Source: Alphaproteobacteria bacterium
GTDB lineage: Bacteria > Pseudomonadota > Alphaproteobacteria > ATCC43930 > CGMCC-115725
Reading direction: 5' to 3'
DNA length: 11,471 nucleotides
NCBI GenBank assembly: GCA_019241915.1
Contig: JAFAWI010000531.1
Span: 1-11,471 of the forward strand
The notes under the pieces were generated by a model that saw nothing but the letters and a program-made list of their open reading frames with translations, did not search any database and was not told the origin of the DNA. Position 1 is the first letter of the stretch. Each line of letters begins with the position of its first letter. Below, one piece after another: positions 5,854 to 11,471 of this stretch. A program made the translations under genes and the position numbers.

Positions 5854-6363
5854 TCACGGCAGATTTTCGTTGGGATAGACCCCCCAGACATCCGAGCGCT
5901 CAACCCAGCCGGTGACGTTGCCGGCCGCGATGCGGCACCAATCGCCGCGGCACTCGTCCAGCCGCGCCACAACGCCGGGTTCCGCCCGCGCGACGAGTCC
6001 GGCGCCGAGATCGGGCTCGGCGCGCAGCCCGCGGATGCGGCCATTGATGACCACCTCGCGCTTGCCGCCCACCATCTTTTCATGCACCCAGCCTTCGGTC
6101 CCCTCCCAATCCCGCACCCGGCGCCAATGGTCGAACTGCCCGATTACCTCAACCGGCCAATCTTTGCGCATGTACACCCATTGCACCGGATAGCGGTCGC
6201 CTGGACCCGCGCGCAGATTGACCTTGTCGGAATGTAAACTGGCGAAGCGCGGCAGCACGGCGTCGCCGCCGCCGGCGGCACACGCCGCGTCGAACCGAAT
6301 CGCCAATGCGAGCGCCAGCGCCAGTCCGGCGACCGCCCTCACCCAACGCCTTCGGGCCATCAT
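5854..6363 (-). CDS. Secreted protein with two bacterial SH3-like domains
   Basis: A 169-residue exported protein. A signal peptide is clear: MMARRRWVRA, a hydrophobic VAGLALALALAI core, and a likely cleavage site around residues 27-30 (ACAA). The mature part has an SH3_4-type domain at about 45-97 (KVNLRAGPGDRYPVQWVYMR, DHWRRVRDWEGTEGWVH) and a second, more divergent repeat at about 105-160 (GLRAEPDLGAGLVARAEPG, WCRIAAGNVTGWV). Such domains often bind cell-wall peptides; no enzyme domain is attached. The start is taken at the tandem ATGATG (6363/6360), preceded by GGGGGGA; a longer frame to 6414 would spoil the signal peptide. It follows moeB in the same direction after 83 bp, so it may have its own promoter. 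The function is unknown. Confidence 0.8.
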   Translation of the reverse strand: MMARRRWVRAVAGLALALALAIRFDAACAAGGGDAVLPRFASLHSDKVNLRAGPGDRYPVQWVYMRKDWPVEVIGQFDHWRRVRDWEGTEGWVHEKMVGGKREVVINGRIRGLRAEPDLGAGLVARAEPGVVARLDECRGDWCRIAAGNVTGWVERSDVWGVYPNENLP

Positions 6364-6408
6364 TCCCCCCGGGCCCCCGCAGCACCGATTAGGTCGCGGC
6401 CAGGCGTG

Positions 6409-6446
6409 GGTCAAGCCTCGGGTAAATTATTGAGTCGCAACAATAA
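6409..6446 (-). promoter_or_regulatory. Possible promoter and operator region of the SH3 gene
   Basis: Between moeB and the SH3 gene the - strand has TTGACC (6414-6409) as a possible -35, but only a poor -10. Just upstream is an AT-rich inverted repeat, TTATTG (6427-6432)/CAATAA (6441-6446), with an 8-nt gap, abutting the moeB stop codon. It has too little GC for a terminator and looks more like an operator; the cognate protein is unknown. Confidence 0.25.
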
Positions 6447-7226
6447 CTAAGCTGAGGCGGCGAGCGCGCGGACGCCGCAGGTCGGGCACTCCGGATCCTT
6501 GCCGATTAGGATGCGGTGAAAGCGGACGCGCAGCGCGTCGTAGATCAACAGCGTCCCGTCAAGGCTCTCGCCGAGGCCCAGCACCTCCTTCAGCACCTCG
6601 ACCGCCTGCAGCGTCCCCAGCACGCCGGCGACCGCGCCAAGGATACCGGCCTCCTCGCAGCGCGGCACCATGTCCGGCGGCGGCGGCTCGCGGAACAGAC
6701 AGCGGTAGCAAGGATGGCCGTCGCCGAGATAGGCCTTGAAGGTCGACAATTGTCCTTCGAACGGCGACAGCGCGGCCGCGATCAACGGCTTTTTCAACCG
6801 CGTGCACAAATCGTTAAGCAGATAGCGTGTGGCAAAATTGTCGCTGCCGTCGGCAACGACATCGTAGCCCGCGATCAGCCCCTCGGCGTTGTCGGGGCCA
6901 AGGCGCAAGGCGTGCGTCTCGATCGCGATCCCGTCATTGAGCCGGGTGAGCGTGTCCTGTGCGCTTGCCACCTTGAGGTCTCCGACACGCGCGGTGGCAT
7001 GAACGATCTGGCGCTGCAGATTGGTCATATCGACGCGGTCGTCGTCGACAAGCCCGATCGTGCCGATGCCGGCCGCGGCCAGGTACATCAGCAGCGGCGA
7101 TCCAAGTCCGCCGGCGCCGATCACCAGCACGCGCGACGCGAGCAGCTTTTCCTGACCCTCTTCACCGACCTCGTCGAGGATCAGGTGACGCGCGTAACGG
7201 CGAAATTGTTCCTCGCTCAGTTCCAT
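6447..7226 (-). CDS. moeB: ThiF/MoeB/HesA-family sulfur-carrier adenylyltransferase
   Basis: A 259-residue E1-like enzyme that adenylates the C-terminal Gly-Gly of a ubiquitin-like sulfur carrier (MoaD, ThiS or similar). The N-terminus RRYARHLILDEVGEEGQEKL is typical. ATP binding is shown by VIGAGGLGSP (GAGGLG 37-42), DDD-RVDMTNLQRQI and ADGSDN (D129). Zinc is held by C173-x2-C176 (CYRCLF) and C247-x2-C250 (CPTCG). C190 in PRCEEAGILG corresponds to the loop bearing ThiF Cys184. No rhodanese domain is attached, and no sulfur-carrier gene lies in the window, so MoaD versus ThiS cannot be decided. ATG 7226 is chosen over the longer GC-rich frame because homology begins here. Only 8 nt separate it from the cysK stop. 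Confidence 0.87.
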   Translation of the reverse strand: MELSEEQFRRYARHLILDEVGEEGQEKLLASRVLVIGAGGLGSPLLMYLAAAGIGTIGLVDDDRVDMTNLQRQIVHATARVGDLKVASAQDTLTRLNDGIAIETHALRLGPDNAEGLIAGYDVVADGSDNFATRYLLNDLCTRLKKPLIAAALSPFEGQLSTFKAYLGDGHPCYRCLFREPPPPDMVPRCEEAGILGAVAGVLGTLQAVEVLKEVLGLGESLDGTLLIYDALRVRFHRILIGKDPECPTCGVRALAASA

Positions 7227-7234
7227 GGCGGTGC

Positions 7235-8209
7235 CTAGAGACCCTCGAACAGCGGTGTCGACAGGTAACGCTCGGCAAAATCGGGCAGCACCACGACGAC
7301 CGTCTTGCCGCGCATCTCGGGGCGCGCGCCGATTTCCGCTGCCGCCGCCAACGCGGCGCCGGCGGAAATGCCGACAGCCACGCCCTCGAGCTGCGCGACC
7401 TTGCGGGCCGCCTGCAGGGCCGTGTCGAAGCCGATGCAAACGATCTCGTCAATCAGCGACGTGTCGAGGATGCGCGGGATAAAGCCGGCCCCGATCCCCT
7501 GAATGCGGTTCGGCCCGGGCGGCCGTCCCGACAACACCGCGCTGTCCTCCGGCTCCACCGCGACCATCCGCAGCGCGGGCTTGCGCTTCTTGAGCACCGC
7601 GCCGACGCCGCTCAGGGTGCCGCCGGTGCCGACGGCGCTGACGATGACATCGACCGCGCCGGCCGTGTCGTCCCAGATTTCCTCGGCGGTGGTGCGGCGG
7701 TGGATGTCCGGGTTGGCCGGGTTGTCGAATTGCTGTGGCATCACCGCGTCGGGAAGGCTGTCGACAATCTGTTCGGCCCGGGCGATGGCGCCGCGCATCC
7801 CCTGCGCGGCCGGGGTCAATTCCAACTCGGCGCCGAGCAGCAGCAGCATCTTGCGCCGCTCCACCGACATGCTTTCCGGCATCGTCAGGATCAACCGGTA
7901 ACCCTTCGCGGCACAGGCAAATGCGAGCGCAATCCCGGTATTTCCCGATGTCGGCTCGACGAGAACCGTGCCGGGCTTGATCCGCCCGGCGCGCTCCCCG
8001 GCCTCGATCATCGCCAGCCCGATGCGATCCTTGACCGAGCCGAGCGGGTTGAAAAACTCGCATTTGCCGAGAATGTGCGCGCCCACCCCGGCGTCGGCGG
8101 CAAAACGAGACAGGCGCACCAGCGGCGTGGCGCCGATCGTCTCGAGGATGCTGTCATAGACGCGGCCGCGAAATTCGCCGTGCACCGCCGAGGCCAAGCC
8201 GCTATCCAC
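7235..8209 (-). CDS. cysK: Cysteine synthase A (O-acetylserine sulfhydrylase)
   Basis: A 324-residue PLP enzyme making L-cysteine from O-acetylserine and sulfide. Diagnostic segments are VYDSILETIGATPLVRL near the N-terminus, FNPLGSVKDR with PLP lysine K60, EPTSGNTGIALA (substrate loop 87-91), QQFDNPANPDIH, AVGTGGTLSG (phosphate loop 194-198), GISAGAAL and the C-terminal ERYLSTPLFEGL. These point to CysK rather than CysM or cystathionine beta-synthase, and no CBS domain follows. Start GTG 8209 is the upstream limit, with GGGGGC as a weak ribosome-binding site; the first ~9 residues are not conserved, and GTG 8185 (HGEF...) is an alternative. It is downstream of the Rrf2 gene across a 96-bp GC-rich gap and upstream of moeB by 8 nt. 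Confidence 0.92.
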   Translation of the reverse strand: MDSGLASAVHGEFRGRVYDSILETIGATPLVRLSRFAADAGVGAHILGKCEFFNPLGSVKDRIGLAMIEAGERAGRIKPGTVLVEPTSGNTGIALAFACAAKGYRLILTMPESMSVERRKMLLLLGAELELTPAAQGMRGAIARAEQIVDSLPDAVMPQQFDNPANPDIHRRTTAEEIWDDTAGAVDVIVSAVGTGGTLSGVGAVLKKRKPALRMVAVEPEDSAVLSGRPPGPNRIQGIGAGFIPRILDTSLIDEIVCIGFDTALQAARKVAQLEGVAVGISAGAALAAAAEIGARPEMRGKTVVVVLPDFAERYLSTPLFEGL

Positions 8210-8305
8210 GCGCGCCCCCGTAAATACCGCTCATGATGTAGCGCCGGGCGACGCCCGCCGCAACGCAGCGGCGTTACCCTTGCGCCTTACGCGCGGCGCC
8301 GCCGC

Positions 8306-8758
8306 CTAGATGTCGAAATTGCCGCCTTCGGCCATCTGCCCGGCGATCCCGGCGCGATAGGCGCGGGTGCATAGGTCTTCCAAGGTCAGCGCGTCGAGGC
8401 GGCGCATGGTCTCTTCCTGCAGCTCGTGCCAGAGCGGACGCAGCACCTGAACCCCCAATGCGCTGCCCGGCGCCTCAATAGGATCCTCGACGGTTTCGAG
8501 GCCCCGCACGGTACGCACGATGTCGCCGATGCTGACCTTGCGGCGCTCGCGCGCCAAGCGATAACCGCCGCTCGGGCCCCGGATGCCGATCAACACGCCG
8601 TGCCGTACCAGTTCCTGCAGCACCGGCTCCAGATAGCGGCGCGGGATGCCCTGGCGTGACGTAATCTCCGAAGAGCGCACCGGCGAGATACCGCCGTTGT
8701 ACGCGATGTCCAGCACCGCCTCGATCGCGAACAGAAGCTTTTTGTTGAGCCGGATCAT
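8306..8758 (-). CDS. Rrf2-family transcriptional regulator without Fe-S cysteines
   Basis: A 150-residue winged-helix regulator. The start NKKLLFAIEAVLDIAYN, recognition helix RRYLEPVLQELVRHGVL and wing GIRGPSGGYRLARERRKVSIGDIVRTVRG are standard Rrf2 features. IscR, NsrR and RirA carry three cysteines around residues 90-110 for an Fe-S cluster. Here that stretch (VEDPIEAPGSALGVQVLRPLW) has none, and the only cysteine is C130. It is therefore probably not a cluster sensor. Other Rrf2 proteins act through metabolite or protein partners; CymR of Bacillus works with CysK, and cysK is the next gene here. Start ATG 8758 overlaps the dut stop as ATGA. Confidence 0.88.
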   Translation of the reverse strand: MIRLNKKLLFAIEAVLDIAYNGGISPVRSSEITSRQGIPRRYLEPVLQELVRHGVLIGIRGPSGGYRLARERRKVSIGDIVRTVRGLETVEDPIEAPGSALGVQVLRPLWHELQEETMRRLDALTLEDLCTRAYRAGIAGQMAEGGNFDI

Positions 8759-9285
8759 GTCGTTGGGTCGGCGTCCTCCCGTTCGATCAATGTCGCCGCG
8801 GACGGCGCGTCACGGCAAGCGGAAGCGACACCGGTTGAGCCGAAGCCGCCGGCTTGCCGCTCTCCGCCGACGGAGAAGGCGGAGACGAGGGAAAATTCCG
8901 GCCGCGCGATCCGCGCGAACACCAGCTGCGCAATGCGGTCGCCCGGCTCGATGCGAATGGGATCGCTCTTCGGCGGATTGCGGTTCCACAAGGAAATAAG
9001 CAGCGGCCCCTCGTAGTCGGCGTCGATCAGGCCGACCGCGTTGCCGAGCACCAGCCCGTGGCGATGCCCCAGCCCTGACCGCGGCAGCACCAGCCCGCAC
9101 CATTCGGGATCGCCAATCCACAACGCGATGCCGGACGAGATCAGCATCGCCGACGCCTGGGCCGTTACCTCGATGGCGTCGTCGATACAAGCATGCAGAT
9201 CGAGCCCCGCCGCGAGCCGCGAGCCGTAGTGCGGGAAGCCCCAGCCGGGGAGGCGCGCGTCGAGTATCTTGAGCTCGACCTTCAA
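8755..9285 (-). CDS. dut: dUTP diphosphatase (dUTPase)
   Basis: A 176-residue trimeric dUTPase that hydrolyses dUTP to dUMP and pyrophosphate, keeping uracil out of DNA. All five motifs are present: AAGLDLHA (25-32), PRSGL (68-72), GLIDADYEGP (85-94), PGDRIAQLVF (114-123) and RQAGGFGSTG (143-152). About 24 residues follow motif 5, where most bacterial enzymes end almost at once; the tail (VASACRDAPSAATLI...) has no recognisable domain. No ATG fits the frame; TTG 9285 gives the expected N-terminus and begins one base after the coaBC stop. The coaBC-dut order is common in bacteria. Confidence 0.92.
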   Translation of the reverse strand: MKVELKILDARLPGWGFPHYGSRLAAGLDLHACIDDAIEVTAQASAMLISSGIALWIGDPEWCGLVLPRSGLGHRHGLVLGNAVGLIDADYEGPLLISLWNRNPPKSDPIRIEPGDRIAQLVFARIARPEFSLVSAFSVGGERQAGGFGSTGVASACRDAPSAATLIEREDADPTT

Positions 9286-9286
9286 G

Positions 9287-10492
9287 TCACTCGGCGCCGT
9301 GCAGAGCGGCGGCGATGCGATCCGCCAGCCGCGCCGCGACCGCTTGCTTAGTCATGGCCGGCCAATCTTCGACGCCATGCGCATCGACAAGGTGGATCGT
9401 GTTGCTGTCGCCGCCGAACGTGCCGGTTCCCGCCGAGACATCGTTGGCGAGGATCCAGTCGCAACCCTTGCGGCGACGTTTCGCCTGCGCGTTGGCGACG
9501 ACGTTTTCGGTTTCGGCGGCGAAGCCAACGACCAGCCGCGGCCGGTCGTTGCGCCGCGCCGCGAGCGTGGCGAGGATGTCGGGGTTTTCGGCGAGGCGCA
9601 GCAACGGCGGTCCTTTGCCGTTTTTCTTCAATTTCTGATCGGCCACCGTCTCGACCCGCCAATCGGCGACCGCCGCCGCCATCACCGCGACATCGACGGG
9701 CAGATGCGCCTCAGCCGCGACCAACATCTCCGCGGCGCTTTCGATCGCCACCAGCGCGACGCCGGGCGGGGTCGCCTCTTGCGTCGGGCCGGAGACGAGG
9801 ATCGTATCGGCACCGAGGGCGGCAAGCGCCGCAGCAATCGCATGGCCCTGCTTGCCCGAGGAATGGTTCGACAGGTAACGCACCGGGTCGATCGCTTCGC
9901 GCGTCGGGCCGCTGGTGACGAGCGCCCGCTTGCCAGCGAGCCGTCGATCCGGGGCGAGGCTCTGCTCGATCGCCGCAACGATTTCCAGCGGCTCCGCCAT
10001 GCGTCCCGAGCCGATTTCGCCGCAGGCGAGGTCGCCCGCGTTAGGCCCAACCTGACGAACGCCGCGCGCCGCCAAGGTCGCGACATTGGCCTGGGTTGCC
10101 GGGTGCGCCCACATCATCGCGTTCATCGCCGGTGCGATCAGAACCGGCTTGTCCGACGCGAGCAGCACGGTCGCGGCGAGGTCATCGGCCATGCCGGCCG
10201 CCATCCGCCCCATCAGGTCGGCGCTGGCCGGCGCGACAACCACCAGATCGGCCTCGCGCGACAGCCGGATATGGCCCATCTCGCTTTCGTCGGTCAGCGA
10301 GAACAGATCGGTGTAAACCTTGTCCTCGCTCAGCGCGGCGACCGATAGCGGCGTCACGAACTGCGCCGCTGCCGCGGTCATGACACAGCGCACCGCGGCG
10401 CCGCGGTCGCGCAGCCGGCGGATCAGCTCGAGGCTCTTATAGGCCGCGATGCCCCCGGAAATGATCAGCAATACACGCCGGCCCTGCAGCAA
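9287..10492 (-). CDS. coaBC: Bifunctional phosphopantothenoylcysteine decarboxylase / phosphopantothenate-cysteine ligase
   Basis: A 401-residue fusion catalysing two steps of coenzyme A synthesis: ligation of cysteine to 4'-phosphopantothenate, then decarboxylation to 4'-phosphopantetheine. The N-terminal CoaC flavoprotein (about 1-180) shows IISGGIAAYKSLELIRRLR, H74 in GHIRL, PAMNAMMW (121-128) and the catalytic flap Cys157 in ACGEIGSGRM. The CoaB half (about 187-401) shows VTSGPTREAIDPVRYLSNHSS, ADW, KLKK (287-290), GFAAETENV and ILANDVS (347-353). The start is set at TTG 10492 because AAGGAG lies 7 nt upstream and homology begins at once; the frame is open to 10582, but that extension has no similarity. 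ubiB lies 123 bp upstream and dut follows directly. Confidence 0.93.
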   Translation of the reverse strand: MLQGRRVLLIISGGIAAYKSLELIRRLRDRGAAVRCVMTAAAAQFVTPLSVAALSEDKVYTDLFSLTDESEMGHIRLSREADLVVVAPASADLMGRMAAGMADDLAATVLLASDKPVLIAPAMNAMMWAHPATQANVATLAARGVRQVGPNAGDLACGEIGSGRMAEPLEIVAAIEQSLAPDRRLAGKRALVTSGPTREAIDPVRYLSNHSSGKQGHAIAAALAALGADTILVSGPTQEATPPGVALVAIESAAEMLVAAEAHLPVDVAVMAAAVADWRVETVADQKLKKNGKGPPLLRLAENPDILATLAARRNDRPRLVVGFAAETENVVANAQAKRRRKGCDWILANDVSAGTGTFGGDSNTIHLVDAHGVEDWPAMTKQAVAARLADRIAAALHGAE

Positions 10493-10508
10493 TCGCCCGC
10501 TCCTTGCG

Positions 10509-10531
10509 CGGCCCGATCTGTTCGCGGGCCG
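10509..10531 (-). promoter_or_regulatory. Hairpin in the coaBC leader next to the Shine-Dalgarno
   Basis: A perfect 7-bp inverted repeat, CGGCCCG (10509-10515)/CGGGCCG (10525-10531), with a 9-nt loop. It ends 3 nt before the AAGGAG of coaBC on the - strand and could affect ribosome access. There is no T-run. Confidence 0.35.
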
Positions 10532-10543
10532 AATACGCGGTAT

Positions 10544-10579
10544 AATAACAGAACAAGAGCGGAAAATATCCGACTCTTG
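10544..10579 (-). terminator. Inverted repeat after ubiB, possible terminator
   Basis: On the - strand CAAGAG-T-CGGA pairs with TCCG-CTCTTG (10554-10579) around TATTT: ten pairs with one bulged T. The - strand then reads TTCTGTTATT, moderately T-rich. It begins 36 bp after the ubiB stop and probably ends or attenuates ubiB transcription before coaBC. Confidence 0.45.
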
Positions 10580-10615
10580 CACGGTTCCTGCCCTTGCACC
10601 TTGAGGCGGATCGAG

Positions 10616-11471
10616 CTACCGATCCAAAAACAGCGCGATGGCGATGGCGATCAGGCCGACGCCGATAAGCCAGAGCGGCACGATCGCCCAGAAAACTTCC
10701 CGCCAGCGCCGCTCGGCATGAAACGCCAGGCTCTCCATGTGCAGGACGACCCCTTCCTCGGCCCACCTGGTGACCAGGTGTCCGGTATCCTCGACGAGCT
10801 TTGGCAAGCGGTCGATTGTATCGATCACGGCGTCGATGCGTTGTCGCAGGCGCGCCTCAGGGCCGCGGTTCTCCTGCATCCAGCGTTCGATCAGCGGTCG
10901 CGCCAGCGCCCAGATATTGACCTCGGGATCGAGCTGTCGCCCGACGCCTTCGATCAGCACCATGGTCTTTTGCAGCAGCAGCAGTTGCGGCTGGGTCTCC
11001 ATCTCGAACTGCTCGGTGACCCGGAACAGCTGCGCCAGCAGCCGCGCAATCGAGATTTCGGCAAGCGGCCTGCCGAGGATCGGCTCGCCGATCGAGCGGG
11101 CCGCCTGAGCGAACTCGTCGACCGACCGGCGTGGCGACACATATCCGGCTGCGAAATGCACTTCGGCGACCCGGCGATAATCGCCGGTCAGGAAACCGAC
11201 CAGCATGTCCGCGAGAAAAAACCGGGTCTGGCGGTCGAGCCGGCCCATGATGCCGAAATCGACGACCGCGATTGCACCGCCCTCATCGACGAACATATTG
11301 CCCGGATGCAGATCGGCGTGAAAGAAGCCGTCGCGAAAAACCTGGTTGAAGAAGGCCTCGGCGGCGCCTCGCAACAGCGTGTCGATCTCGTGACCGGCCG
11401 CGAGCAGTGCTGGCCGGTCGTCGATCCTGATGCCGGCGACACGGTCGATGGTGAGCACACTGCGGCCGGTG
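10616..11471 (-). CDS. ubiB: UbiB, ABC1/ADCK-like kinase of ubiquinone synthesis (C-terminal part)
   Basis: The last ~285 codons; the N-terminus is beyond the right edge, with the frame open from base 11470. UbiB-family proteins are atypical kinase-like ATPases needed for aerobic ubiquinone production. Seen are VLTIDRVAGIRI (family VxVMExxxG), FFHADLHPGNMF (catalytic-loop region), AVVDFGIMGRL (the DFG metal site), the all-helical QKTMVLIEGVGRQLDP region, and a C-terminal membrane hairpin in VFWAIVPLWLIGVGLIAIAIALFL ending in a basic DR. The last hydrophobic stretch suits the membrane anchor of UbiB. In many alphaproteobacteria the order is ubiE-ubiB-coaBC, which this fits. Confidence 0.9.
   Translation of the reverse strand, partial: TGRSVLTIDRVAGIRIDDRPALLAAGHEIDTLLRGAAEAFFNQVFRDGFFHADLHPGNMFVDEGGAIAVVDFGIMGRLDRQTRFFLADMLVGFLTGDYRRVAEVHFAAGYVSPRRSVDEFAQAARSIGEPILGRPLAEISIARLLAQLFRVTEQFEMETQPQLLLLQKTMVLIEGVGRQLDPEVNIWALARPLIERWMQENRGPEARLRQRIDAVIDTIDRLPKLVEDTGHLVTRWAEEGVVLHMESLAFHAERRWREVFWAIVPLWLIGVGLIAIAIALFLDR

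Noticed and set aside
5694..5915. 73-codon + strand frame in the convergent gap
   Set aside because: It runs through the terminator hairpin and into the SH3 gene on the other strand, with no ribosome-binding site and no similarity.
6516..7238. 240-codon open frame on the + strand
   Set aside because: Mirror of moeB; the moeB strand carries all catalytic and zinc motifs.
8202..8234. Ten-codon leader ORF (MSGIYGGARG) overlapping the cysK GTG
   Set aside because: No cysteine codons within it, no clear ribosome-binding site and no attenuator hairpin after it; chance occurrence is as likely.
9269..10348. 359-codon open frame on the + strand
   Set aside because: It lies wholly antisense to dut and coaBC, whose motifs are complete; the product is Arg/Asp/Gly-rich with no recognisable domain, as expected of a high-GC shadow frame.
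10541..10546. Perfect TATAAT on the + strand
   Set aside because: No acceptable -35 at 16-18 bp and no + strand gene downstream; it would only drive antisense transcription of ubiB.

Overview
The window is high-GC DNA with the gene content of an alphaproteobacterium. The clearest pointers are an Irr-type Fur-family regulator with a matching Irr-box-like palindrome and a REP-like palindrome of a form I recognise from alphaproteobacterial genomes. Rhodospirillales or Hyphomicrobiales seem most likely; I cannot go finer without searches. Identifications come from reading motifs, not from database hits.

Left half, + strand (1-5572): the 3' end of pnp is followed by a hairpin and a REP-like repeat. 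A cytoplasmic glycerophosphodiester phosphodiesterase begins at the edge of that repeat. It overlaps by 4 bp (GTGA) a long nitronate monooxygenase-like flavoprotein with a C-terminal cysteine cluster. Next comes an iron-stress module: irr, a promoter with a 17-bp Irr-box-like palindrome, a rubredoxin-less rubrerythrin, a two-[4Fe-4S]/CCG-domain electron-transfer protein and a DUF3501 protein. A strong hairpin separates the rubrerythrin from the Fe-S gene, and a terminator-like hairpin follows DUF3501.

Middle (5573-5853): a convergent intergenic region with two terminator-like hairpins on the + strand. A weak candidate promoter and a palindrome between them may mark a very small RNA.

Right half, - strand (read from 11471 down to 5854): the 3' part of ubiB, a hairpin-rich gap, coaBC (TTG start with a good Shine-Dalgarno), dut (also apparently TTG), an Rrf2 regulator overlapping dut by ATGA, cysK, moeB and a secreted SH3-domain protein. 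From coaBC to moeB the theme is cysteine and sulfur: CysK makes cysteine, CoaBC consumes it, MoeB activates a sulfur-carrier protein, and the Rrf2 protein lacks IscR's cluster cysteines, so it may be a CymR-like cysteine regulator.

Most worth following up: the Irr-box-controlled rubrerythrin/Fe-S/DUF3501 module, the Fe-S-like motif on the nitronate monooxygenase-like protein, and the rrf2-cysK-moeB group. No tRNA, rRNA, CRISPR array, insertion sequence or phage gene was seen.
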